Origin: Micromussa lordhowensis
Taxonomy: Eukaryota; Cnidaria; Anthozoa; Scleractinia; Lobophylliidae
NCBI GenBank assembly: GCA_964020085.1
Contig: OZ026608.1
Location: 20,212,123-20,276,122 of the forward strand
Length of the DNA: 64,000 bases
Direction of reading: 5' to 3'
Both the position numbers and the translations under genes were made by a program. The notes beneath the pieces are model-generated. The model was not told the DNA's origin and made no database searches. It saw nothing but the letters and a program-made list of their open reading frames with translations. Positions 11,797 to 26,100 of the stretch are shown here, piece after piece (the first letter of the stretch is position 1; each line of letters begins with the position of its first letter).

Positions 11797-14574
11797 GGGA
11801 AATTTATCTCTTGAGGAACTCAAAAACGATTAAAATAATACTTTTTCTAATACAAGAACTGTTCAGATGGCCAAATTTCCCGAAATAAGTCCCGGAATAA
11901 GTCACTTTTTTAAACACCTCGGCTTTCATGTAAATGTCGCGTCACGCAAAAGCTTAGAAATTCAACCGTAGTCTATCACAAAACCAAGAACCCATTCAGA
12001 ACAAACCTTTCTATGAATATTAGTTTTCAGCTGCTCTTATACATCATTAAAGTAAAATGTGAGGAGGATCAATAGTTGTGTAGTTTGAATTTTAGTGACG
12101 TCATGTGAAAACCGGCAATTCTGGCAGAACTTTTGCACCACTGCGGAAACCATCAATAATATTTTGAGTGCCCCCCTCTAAAAATCATATTTTTGAGCTG
12201 GCCCCTCTTTTAAGCCATATTTTTTGGCATGCTCCTCCCAAAATCCCACCAGCCCCGCTACCTTATAAATCAAAGGCTCTCTGAGCAGCTCATGGATGAA
12301 TAGCCCAATGCCAAGTTTACTTTTGCCACTTTGGCAAAACGAGTCTTTGAGCGAAACTATTGGTATGAAGATATATGTCACCTGCACGGTCATTCGCATG
12401 AAAATCAAGTGATTTTCATGGGAAACTGACGTTTGGCACAAGCACTCGTTCTGCAAATAGAAACTCAGACGGTGGAAGTCAAAGTCTACATTTGTGCCAA
12501 GCGGCCCATCAGGCCAGCACTGATAAAAAAATAATCTAACAAAAAAACAAGTTACCATCTTCTTGTGGTCTGTTTACAATCTCCGATTAAAAGCTTTAGA
12601 TATCAAGAGGGTCGTACAGGGAAGTCTCTGGCACGGTTCGCGAATGGCTAAATCAAGGCTCCGTATTGCATATTGCATGGCTAAGGCACTCTCGATAGAC
12701 CACTGTAACTATTCGGAGAACTTGTGTCTCAAAATCACGTAGAGTTGTGTGGTAAAATCACGAATATCGGTTAATATTTCAGGTTCTTCACGGATCACGC
12801 AAAAGCTTTAAAAAAACGCGGTTACTTACACTGTCTGCGAAACGTGACTCTCTTGCCCTTCAGCAAATATACGAAAAAAAGAGTATCTGATTACATTCTT
12901 TGCATAGCGTGAGTTTAGCGTGACTTGTAATCGGATAATTTTGTTTACGTCTAATGAAAAAACACCTTGACCTTTCAATATAAATTTACACATGGGTTTT
13001 TGACGAGCGCTATGCTTCTTGTCTTTCCATGTCCATTTGTTACAGCTACTGCTGCTTAGCTTGACAAATTTCAATTTTACAACTCCACGAGTTGAACCAA
13101 AAACCATCTTCGTGCCGCGTTAGCCGCCATATGTACAAACTCCATGTTGTCGGACAGAAAATTCGTCTTTCTAGTACCCCGCTAAAACCTGCTGAACCTA
13201 CACCACGAAGTGCCTAGGAAAAGAACCATACTAAGCAGGGGAGGGTTGGGAGAAACGATTTAATCCGGTTTAATGAATAAATTAATCAGAATCGAGTGAG
13301 TGAGTGAGTGAGTGAGTGAGTGAGTGAGTGAGTGAGTGAGTGAGTGATCGAGTGCCATCCGACTGCCTCTTAAGCTCATGGATGTTACGTAACATCCATG
13401 AGCAAAAATGAACGGTCCCTAATCCTTTGATGAAGAGTGTTCACCACTTTTTGCTTTAGGAGATGAGATTAATCTATAACTTCATAACTACTTAAAAAAA
13501 GTTGTGACTATCAATTTTAATTGATTAAAATGACAAGTCAATCGAAAAATATTGAGTACTATTGAGTATTATGGATTAATAGATTAGCTTTCTGATGGTC
13601 TATTTCCATTGATTAGATATGCCCTGCATTAAGAATATGACTGAGGCCATAAGAACTCCAATTTAGAACTTGCAGGTGTCTCTAAAAGATTGGGTTAATA
13701 TACAGCTGTTTCAACAAAGGTTGTCCCACAAAATGCCACAATGCTGATTGATAGTGATAGTTTAAATATAATTACTTGATTTAGATTCAGGGTGTTTCAG
13801 CAAGAAGAAAAGGGAAGCACAAGTATAGCTGTTTGTGCTGTTTTCACCTGTCATGTTGAAACATCTTGCAGCTTCAATCAAGACACCTTGAACCACCATT
13901 GCCCATGATACCTTTTGACGCTGTCGCATACACTTATATGCTTTTGTGGGACAACCTTTCTCAAAACAGCTTCATTTCACTTACCCTGGTGTCTTTTCCA
14001 ACATCTTTTGTTGACTGTACAATATGACAGGTGGCATAGAAGCACGTCGTACATCTCGATCACAGTAATAATTATGACTTAGTTTGTGAGCTGGGCCATC
14101 AGGTAGGTTGGGATATGGCTGGGTTCTAATAGACCAACACATTAACAAGTATTACCAAGAATTGTAAGCTAATTAAATAACATTTAGTATTTATAACATC
14201 TTCACCAAATAGTAGATCAATTATTTGCTACATATGTGAAAAATTCCAGTGTTACCCTATGGAAATGAAACATGCCCGTTTCATAATTTGCATATACGCT
14301 ACTAGTCCATTTGAATATATAGGCTTATATGGGTTTATAGTTCACTGGCTACGTATAAGACTTACAGCATAAGTTTTAACATTAGCTTAAATACCTTGGA
14401 GCTTGATCATAGGGATAACGCAATGAAACTGTGAGTTTTTTCTGTGTTGAGAAACAAAAGCGACTGTTTTAAAGTATATTCCTTCATAATACATAGGTGT
14501 CTGCAGTCGTTTATCACACTTACTCCAATTAAGAAGTTCCGAATTGCCTGCACTACCCTTGTTGCCGACGCCAT
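8997..14574 (-). CDS. NDUFA7: NADH dehydrogenase [ubiquinone] 1 alpha subcomplex subunit 7
   Basis: An accessory subunit of mitochondrial complex I (NADH:ubiquinone oxidoreductase), on the matrix side of the inner membrane. Four coding exons, all with GT-AG introns and matching phases: 14574-14524, 14441-14395, 14125-13985 and 9057-8997. The product is 99 residues (human 113). It opens [17 protein letters not shown], nearly the human N-terminus (MASATR plus a basic helix). Exon 2 contributes [15 protein letters not shown]. Exon 3 holds the family hallmark [16 protein letters not shown] followed by [16 protein letters not shown], where human has NNYYCTRDGRRESVPP. The last exon ([19 protein letters not shown]) is lineage-specific and shorter than the human tail, so an undetected small exon between exons 3 and 4 is possible. 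Intron 3 is about 4.9 kb and full of repeats. The gene is head to head with RPS28. Confidence 0.93.
10735..11545 (+). repeat. Imperfect direct duplication, period about 600 bp
   Basis: Blocks at about 10740-10960 and 11335-11545 share the same order of motifs: ggcattgcctct, agcaaccaaattctta (tagtaaccaaattctta in the first copy), a tacctagca block, then a ttcagaaccccaggaa-like end. A third partial copy of the last block lies at 10615-10690. A hairpin of about 75 bp (10981-11062) and unrelated sequence separate the two main copies. Confidence 0.6.
10981..11062. repeat. Hairpin/foldback sequence
   Basis: tttttgcgtgtttatggacc (left) is mirrored by ggtccataaacacgcaaaaa (right) around a short gagacagagtcaa loop. 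Related words (ggatattgaccacgttct, ctcggtccacgaa) recur near 62130-62190, which suggests a dispersed MITE family. Confidence 0.7.
13293..13348 (+). repeat. (GTGA)n microsatellite
   Basis: About 13 tandem copies of gtga/gagt lie in NDUFA7 intron 3. Confidence 0.95.
13375..13404. repeat. Perfect 30-bp palindrome
   Basis: gctcatggatgttac is followed immediately by its exact reverse complement, with no loop, about 30 bp after the microsatellite. Confidence 0.9.
13703..13971. mobile_element. MITE with roughly 30-bp terminal inverted repeats
   Basis: The left end (cagctgtttcaacaaaggtt, then gtcccacaaaa) is mirrored at the right end (ttttgtgggacaaccttt, then ctcaaaacagct). It is about 270 bp, lacks coding sequence and lies just downstream of NDUFA7 exon 3 in transcript order. 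Confidence 0.75.
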
Positions 14575-14870
14575 TTTGAACACAAGTCCAGTGCAACGGG
14601 TTCTGGGAAGGGGACCTAGGCTTCCTCGGCCAAAATATCTCGTTAAAACAAGAGCATAATAAATTAAAACCACATACTCAAATAACCCTAAAAATGTTAA
14701 CTAGCACGATGAGGTACCTGTTTTATTCTATAAAAAATTCTTTAAATCGAGTAATGAAACACAACATTTTCGCAATTTCGTTCATTTCAGATTTCTCCCA
14801 GCATTCAGCGCGCGCGGAAAAGCCGCTTTGACCACGTGGTTCGTTCTCTTTCATCCGCCATATTTGCACG
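14575..14870. promoter_or_regulatory. Shared bidirectional promoter, NDUFA7 / RPS28
   Basis: About 296 bp separate the two divergent start codons. On the RPS28 side there is an E-box CACGTG (14833-14838) and a pyrimidine run ctctttc (about 14846-14852) that could be a 5' TOP transcription start, as is typical of ribosomal protein genes. No clear TATA box was assigned. That one segment drives both genes is inferred from the spacing. Confidence 0.65.
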
Positions 14871-18206
<3,336 letters not shown>

Positions 18207-18278
18207 AACCATTACTGTAATACTCACTAGTCAGTGTCCTTCCTTTTCTCAATTTGTGTAGTTCTAGAAAATATCCAT

Positions 18279-18446
18279 ACTTCCCCCACAGAAGGGATTT
18301 TTTCTAACATCCCCCTTTCCCAACCCCTCCAAAAATTCCAACAAAGCTTCAAACGTTTCCTTAAGTTTTTTGGTCTTATACTGTAGAACCACCCCCACTC
18401 CCCTCCAGGAAATTCCAATCCCTTCTGTGGAGGGATTACGGAAGTT
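18279..18446. repeat. Short TIR element
   Basis: acttcccccacagaaggga at the left and cccttctgtggagggatt at the right are imperfect inverted ends, roughly 165 bp apart. It lies just past RPS28. Confidence 0.45.
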
Positions 18447-18963
18447 TTGTGGGACTGCACGCTTCAAGTGAAGGTACATGTAGTTGGAAGCAGTCCCTCT
18501 TTCTTCCGTAGTTTTTGAAACAAAAGTGAAAATATGCATGGGTGGAACTGTTTGTTTCCTCTTGCTTTCTTATCTTTTTGCTCAACAAGCCTAGGGAAAA
18601 GTTGCAAGTAAACTGCATAGGATGTGTTATTTGGGAACGATTTAACATTTTTACTGCTTGGTGAAAATGCCCTCAAGTTGGCAGCAAATCCTTCCCCCAT
18701 CCACCCCATCTAACTTTACTTTGGACCCTTGCTTTTGAGCACATCTGGACCTGTCACTGATAAGAAGCACCTTGTGACAGTTACAACAAGACAAATGTAG
18801 AGATAAAATTTCACAGTGACAGTTGTCATTAAATCTCAAAACTAGTGACCTCCAAATTGACTATTTGTGTAAACACATGACACGAAGTTAAACTAGGCTA
18901 CCAGTTAGGCAGTAGCAAGGCCTAGAGGACACAAGCAAAGGGAATTGAATGAGCATGCTTATT

Positions 18964-19250
18964 TACAGGGTTCGTACGGGTCCTGGAAAACCTGGAAAGT
19001 CCTTGAATTTTATTGTGGCATTTTCCAGGACTGGAAAGTTCTGGAAAAAGGCCACTGGTCCTGGAAATTTGTTAAACTCGGCTAAAAAATATGAAGTATA
19101 TGAAAGGCAGTAAGGAGAATTAACATCGAGATCATAGGAGTGTAGGGGGTTAATGTGAATTTTAGAGCCCTTGAAAAATCAATCTGAGTCCTTGAAAAGT
19201 CCTGGAAAAGTCCTGGAAATTTGTTTCTGATAAAGGGTACGAACCCTGTA
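18964..19250. mobile_element. MITE with TACAGGGTTCGTAC ends
   Basis: Perfect inverted termini tacagggttcgtac / gtacgaaccctgta bound 287 bp. The interior consists of repeated cctggaaa/ccttgaa words that mirror each other about the middle. Elements with these ends are known to be widespread in animal genomes (recalled, not searched). Confidence 0.75.
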
Positions 19251-19603
19251 TTTAGTTCAGTTCTTTTTATACTTTGCATAATGTTAAGTACTGCAAAGGA
19301 GTTAAGACTGTTTTGTTCCTTTACATTTTTTATTGAACACAAAAATACCAATAATATTATCCTTTCAGATTACAAACAAACAAGGCGAGCATCACATAAT
19401 TTTCAAATTTACCTGATGTTATTAACAAGCTTAAATCTGAAACGCTAGGAAATAACCAAGAGTGGCTAGGGAATAGTCAAGTTAAATGTAGTTCAATGGC
19501 ATAGACTGTCTTGGCTCTTTTTACAATGACCTGTTCCCTGCAATCCCAGGGCTACAATGAATATTCCATTCTTATCTTGGTACATTTGAATTTCATATTA
19601 GTC

Positions 19604-19604
19604 A

Positions 19605-19638
<34 letters not shown>

Positions 19639-19783
19639 GAGAGTTTTCATTGGCTTAGCCATGATGGGCTATGAGCCATTATACCATGCTCTACGAATGT
19701 GGTAAGCATACGCGTGATTTTTTTGAGGCGTTTCTCTTTTTTTAAGTTTAGTTTGCTATATTTTTGGGGCGTTTTTAATAAAA

Positions 19784-19820
<37 letters not shown>

Positions 19821-19902
19821 TATAGCCAACTCAGCACTATGCGCCTCGTTGGCTATCTATCATCTTGTATCCAACGCGCGCTCGTGGAATAATTGTTAAT
19901 TA
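19604..19902 (+). mobile_element. Dispersed non-autonomous element family A, copy 2
   Basis: The most complete copy. It runs from aaaaactggatcattggata through cattggcttagccatgatgg and gtaagcatacgcgtgatttt to ggaataattgttaat. Its distal third contains ttggatatgagatgattata and an inverted partner near 19850-19875. Confidence 0.8.
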
Positions 19903-20076
19903 ACAGCCTGGCATTTGGTCAGTGCAGCCTAAGCTGGTTAGCTCCTGTGCTGTTGAGATGCTGGAAGTCTTGAACTAATGTTAAACAAGTTGCTCCTTGA
20001 ACCGTGTAAAAAAAACTATACTAGAAAAAATGCGGAGTATGGTGGCCTTCAGCTCGAGCCACTGAGTTAAGGTTGT

Positions 20077-20082
20077 TTTATT
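20077..20082 (-). terminator. ATG10: Poly(A) signal for ATG10
   Basis: AATAAA on the minus strand, 90 bp beyond the ATG10 stop codon. Confidence 0.7.
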
Positions 20083-20171
20083 GGGTTCACACAGAGAAAT
20101 AATTCAATATTAGTACACACAAAGGTAACTTGGTGGCAAAATGATCATGGTCTGTCCTTGATTATGGAGTA

Positions 20172-23100
20172 TTACAGTGAGTATGCTACAGGAATGTTGA
20201 GCCCTACAACTGGTCCCACAGTGCTAAGCCATGTTACAAGGTAGTTGGCAGACCTGAGAACAAACAAATTAAAGTAATTTCAAAATTTATGTTCTGATAT
20301 TAATTATGGAGTAAAGTTCTAAAAGCAATAACCCCCTGAAAGTAGAAATGCTAAAATGTAGCGGTTGTAAGTGACAGCCAAAGGAAGTGATCAATCCGAA
20401 AAAAGGCAAAGACAAAATTTATCATTTACTACTAATAGCCAAAAGCAGTGACTCCCACAAAAGACAATGACTCTTGGAGTGACCTCAAATGTAATTTGAC
20501 TTTTGGAACACAACTTGTTAGTGCTGTTATTCTATTTTGATGTTATTTCTTTTCAACAGCTTCTAAGAGGGTTTTACAGGGGTATTTTTGTGATGCATGA
20601 TTAGCTGATTCTATTTTCCATGAAACATGAATTTAAGAAATAACTACTCTTTGTGATCCGTGACTTGATGGTTTTGGGTGACCTATGAAGAACTTGAATG
20701 AATTATTAAAAATTCCTGATTTTAATCACTGTATTCTAGGAAAAACTGAAAATATCCGAATGTGACCCCTGTAATCAATAATAATAATATCAGCAACTAC
20801 AAGAGTCATCTATCGAGAGTGATTTAGGTATGTGATTTGCAATATGGAGCCTTCACTTAGCCTTTCACAATTTTGCATTCTTCAAACACTCTTTCTTGAT
20901 AAGAACATACAGGTTATTTTAAAAGAGCACCTTACTTGCTTATTTTCGTGATCTGGGAAAATGACATTTTGATATCCGTGATCTGTAAATATTTGCAATT
21001 TTTCCATGCATGAACAGTGCCCGAGACGTAGGCCCCCCTGAACAACCCTTTGCTAATCTGCTGGTCTCAATAAATTATTATCTGTTGGTCTCTATAACTT
21101 ATCATAACTTTTCAATAATCAAAAGCAGTTATCTTGTATCCAAAAAAAAAAATGTGTAATCATATTTCATACCCATGAGATTTCCTTTCTTCTGGAACAC
21201 TTGGTACTCTCTTCATGATGTCTGCAGTGTGACAGGGATGAAGCTGGTAAAATGGGACACCAAGGTATGGGTGTTCCTAGAAAACAAATGTTTTGATCAA
21301 CACAACAAATTGATAATATTTATTGGAAACAGAGAGAGTGTGAAAACAAGTCCAAGGCCGGGTTGTTTGAAAGCCGATTAATGCTAACCCAGGATTAAAA
21401 GTTAACCAAAGTATCAAAATGTATAAAAATGTCTTTCACTGCCTATGTTTTGTGCAGTTTGAGATTATTCAAATTCACAATTGAAGGACAGACAATAAAA
21501 GCAGAAAAACACACCAAAAAGTTGCAAATTCAAAATCAAAATTCTCGCTAACCCTGGGTTAGCTTAACCTGGCCCATATAGCTAAACTGTGGCCATTTAC
21601 CAAGGCAAACTAAGGACATTAACCCACACAACTTAGAAGTTGTGAAAAGTAGATTGCATGTCGGGAGTAAACAATGTCGTTGAATAGATGCAAGAAAAAG
21701 TTCCATATACTATCTAGGAAGAAAAGTGGCAGATTCCAGTAAACTATAACACAAAGTAGTAATAATCCCTAAACAGAGCTTTGTCTCATCTGTACATACA
21801 ATTAGACCATTAGATATTGATCCATATTTGACTACATTCCAAACACCAAGAATTCTTCCAAGTATTACAAGCAGGAGAGTATTTTTGACAAACTTTGAGG
21901 TGTTTGGAAATGTGGCGAAACACTGTCTAAATTGTTTGATACATATTCTCAAAATTCTATGCTAATATTAAGACCCATTAATTCCATTAATACACCATCA
22001 CAGTTCTGATTTCCTTTGTTTAAACCTTGATGAATTATTAATGAGTTTGAGAGGTAAGGATATTAATAGTACCTGTTGAGTTAGAAATGTCCATTTCTCA
22101 TATGCAAGTCTTTCACAGTAAACATCTGGTACATTATCCCATACTTCATCCAAACTGACTAGTTTACCATCTAAACAAATAAGTTTTAGTTTAATATGCA
22201 CTCTTGTCCAGTGTCCAGTGGACTTGTGTCCAACTTGGCATTTAAAACTAACACTAGTAGACAAGGTAGTCTCCTCTGCAACCTGTCTTTTGGGATGTCA
22301 TCTAATGCTCACCCAATTCCTTTGACGAAATTAGCACAACTTCCATTTCATTTTCAAGAACATTTAAGCACCAAATTTGCCATTTGAAACTTGTCCAATC
22401 AGAGTCACCATATTCAAAGTTCAAAATTTTTGAGCTCAATGCTTATTAGAAGCTTGCAATTCAAAAATTTAATGTCAAGAAGGAAGATATCTTTTTAAGA
22501 TGCCTAATAAAGAAAGCGGGAAATCAAGTGGCTTTGCTCGATTTGTTGACAGTGAGTTCTGAATGTCGCTTATTTCCTCCTGATTTCAATCTGGAAGTGT
22601 TTGGCCCTTGGCCAGGTTTGAAAAGTATCTTGAATTTCTTTTCATATCATGACTTTTTTCCACTTATTTCTCAGTAGCTAGCATGCTGAAACTTCAAAAG
22701 CCACTTATAAGACAGTGTCTTGCAAACAAACAATTTACTCTTTTGTGTTGTTAGCACAGTAGTTGACGTTTACAACAATTAGCTGAACACTGGGGGAATT
22801 CTGGCTTTTGTTTCACGCTGTGTGCCCAAAAATATGCTGTGTTCACAGGCTACAATCATGACGGATAAAAAAAATTGCGAATGAAAGCCCCTAGTGCTTC
22901 ACATGCAGCGATGGGCATGTGAAGCACTAGGGGCTTTCATTCGCAATTTTTTTTTTTATCCGTCACGATTGTAGCCTGTGAACACAGCATATTTCTGGGG
23001 CACACAGCGTGAAACAAAAGCCAGAATTCCCCCAGTGTTCACACTGCAGGCTATATCCTTTGTGTGCAAAAGCTTACATCATTCACACTTTGCTATTATG

Positions 23101-26100
23101 TGGATGGTCTGTTCAACAGAGTGCAAACAAACCACAAACACCAAAGGAAAAGGAATGTGGTTCAGACGTGAGTAGCCGTGTCTTTGAGAGGAGTGGTGCA
23201 TGACGTCCCAAAAACAGCTGCGGTGGAGACTATAGACCTGGTAGCTAACAAAAGAAAGTATGCAACATTTTGCAGACAATTTTTTTTGTGTGTGGGAATT
23301 TTATCAGTCATACATAAATTCACCAAGAACTGTCAAAACACAAATGGCAACTTTCTGAAAGCCCAGGTATCACCAATGCACTGTATTTGAAAAAACTGAA
23401 AATAAATGTAGTCATAAATTTTTATGCCAGTTTACTATTCATGACCCTGTAGTAGTGAATAACAGCAATATTATGTTCAAATTTGGTGTTTATAGTGGTC
23501 AATGTGCTTAGCTACACCTAGTTAGTTCACAGGCATGCCACTTTTTAAACACAATAGGTGCAAAACTCCCAGCTAGTGCGAGACAGACCAGGTAGCTATT
23601 TACAAGCATGACCAAGGAGTTGAACCAGGGTCTACCAAGAGACAACTCCAGCTTTGTGCTCAGAGCAGGACTTGAACCCACCACCTCCAAATTTCAAGTC
23701 TGGTGCCCTAACCACTGGGCCACGCTGCCTCAAGCTATGAAAATAAGAAAACAAAGATATCGTAATATCACTACTTACAAGTAGAAGTTCCTCTAGTTTG
23801 ACAAGTAGAAATATCAGTATAAAATACCTTGCTGACTTGCTGTAAAATATAACACAGGAACATTGTAGCTGATGCTGTAGATGACATGATACTCAAACTT
23901 GAGAAACTCTGTATTTTCACTTGAATCCAGGTGGCCAGACGTTGCACAATCCTAAAGAAGCCGGAAAAAAAACATAACATGAAAAACAAGACACCCAACA
24001 AGATCATGATTGATCACAGGCATCCCAGGTCAACAGAGGAGCACGCACCTAGGCTTCAAAGAAAATTAACTCATGTATATGACGTTTTGTTTTTAAATGT
24101 GAAGAGATTGTGCATTCTGGCAAGCTGATCAAACTCTGATGACTTCTAATAAGTATACATAACACCACATGAAAACGTAAATGCCAAGACACTGAACCAA
24201 ATTAATCTGATTAAGAACTAGGCTCAATTTCCAGCTGTTTTGTGAGCCTCCATTCCTTGCTCCACACCTCATTGGGAGGAGGATGACAACTGAAACTCCC
24301 AGAACAGCTGGAAATCGAGCCCAATTAAGAACTGGCTACTCCCATTTGCTTTATCTTGGTCAGAACAAAAGTTAATATGGAAACAGAAAGGAACTGCACA
24401 TACATGTATATTTCCCTGAATAATCCTTTACTATTGATTGATAGGCCCAACTATGTACAGCCAAGTAGGTAAGGTGAGGTTAAGTCTGCATATGAGCCAA
24501 GTGGCCCATCCTGCCAGCGCTTTTTCCCGGTTTCTATAGTATGAAGTGATTAGGAATCAACTCCCCCTGAATGGGATGCTAGTCCATCGCAGGGATACCC
24601 CCAGCATTAAATTTGCTGGTACCCATTTATACACCTGGGTGGAGAGAGACACTGTGAAAGTATAATAAAAGTGTCTTGTCCAAGAACACAACACAGTATC
24701 CCCAGACAGGGCTTGAACCCAGACTGCTCAATCATGTCGTGAGTACACTTAATTGAGGCTTGAATTCACCTCCACAAACTATGTGTGGTATAATCCAATA
24801 AATATATCTTACATCATTTTCCTCCACACCCCAGTTTTTATTCTCTGTTGAAGTCACATCTGTCTCTTCTTCACTTGCTTTATGATGACACAGATGAACT
24901 TCGGGTTTGGTTAAGTACTTCACTTCTCTTTTTCCCTTTTAACATAAAAAAACAATGAAATTTTTATAATATTAACCTCCTTAATGAATAGCTAAACCAG
25001 TAAGATAGACGCAAATATCTGTCTGCTGGGCAATTTTTTAGTTTCTAGGTCATGTATCTAATGACAGGTGGAAGAGGCCTGTCTGTATACAAACAGACAA
25101 ATTAGCAATCACAGACATGTTTATCTCTTACAATACTGCTCAAAAGTAATTTACCACCTCCCATCTTGTTTCTTTAGAGACAGGAAACTTGTCTCATGAT
25201 GTCTCACCTTGTTAGACAAGATTCTTGTCTTGAGAGAAGTTCAAGCAGTTGTACTTACAGTTTTTAAACTCCCCTCATCTCCCCAATATGAGGGCCTAAT
25301 ATCTTGCAAGAGGATGGAAACCTACTTTTGAGCAGTACTATAGTTTGTCAAACAAAACACACAAGCAGATAGTTTGGACCAGACAAATTCCAAGTTTGTC
25401 CAGACAGATATTTCTCCAGTTTTAAAAGAGCCACTTGATATGGACTATGATTGAAACATCTGTACGAAGAAACCATCTGTGTATGAAAACAGGTAGCAGA
25501 CAAATAATGCATCTTGTCATTGCTCAAACAAAGGATGATAATTTTCACAGGATAAATCACTATCCAGTGGATACTGGCGCATTTGATCATATTTGCATGT
25601 TAATTTGCGCCTAAGAAATATTAATTATTATTATTATTATTATTAATAGTTTGTTTGGATCATGTGTACTAGGCATCTGTTGGCTAAGTATCAACCAACA
25701 CTATCGGTCGACATGTTGCCCGACTTTGGTTGCCTCTTGACCAATATGCATGTCGCACAATACTCGGTTGGCAGTCGACCAATACTTTACCAACACTCAG
25801 CCGAGACTATGGTCATTTCATCGGCTCTTGTTACTGAGTTCTATCAGGAGCCAATGGCTGTTGATTCTATCTTCTCTACTTAAATGTTAAATAATTTTCT
25901 CTAGCGGACTTTCAAGGGCTAGAGCTTTCATGCCAGCAACAATCATCTATGTCAAAGACTCGGTTTTTTTTTTCAGCTGATGTGTTTTTTTTCCTTGTCA
26001 TCACTGTTACCGGTATATGTACTGTAAACTGGCCATGGTCTAAACCGATGATAAATAAATTAGAATCATAGAAGAGTAGGTGTTTAACAGTCATTGCTTT

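Larger units (their letters stand above)
9929..13627. mobile_element. Possible 3.7-kb TIR-bounded element in NDUFA7 intron 3
   Basis: The left end gcagggcgtatctaatcaat is matched in inverse by attgattagatatgccctgc at the right end. Both ends continue into about 100 bp of AT-rich sequence with repeated atcaat/atcgat words. No transposase is recognisable inside, so it would be a decayed or non-autonomous element with later insertions nested in it. Confidence 0.4.
18207..20076. other. Intergenic region between convergent RPS28 and ATG10
   Basis: No coding sequence recognised. Contents are the short TIR element at 18279-18446, the MITE at 18964-19250 and family A copy 2 at 19604-19902. The ATG10 poly(A) signal closes it on the right. 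Confidence 0.6.

Noticed and set aside
12178..12558. 126-codon minus-strand open frame in NDUFA7 intron 3
   Set aside because: No recognisable family, no splice context, and it lies within repeat-derived intron sequence.
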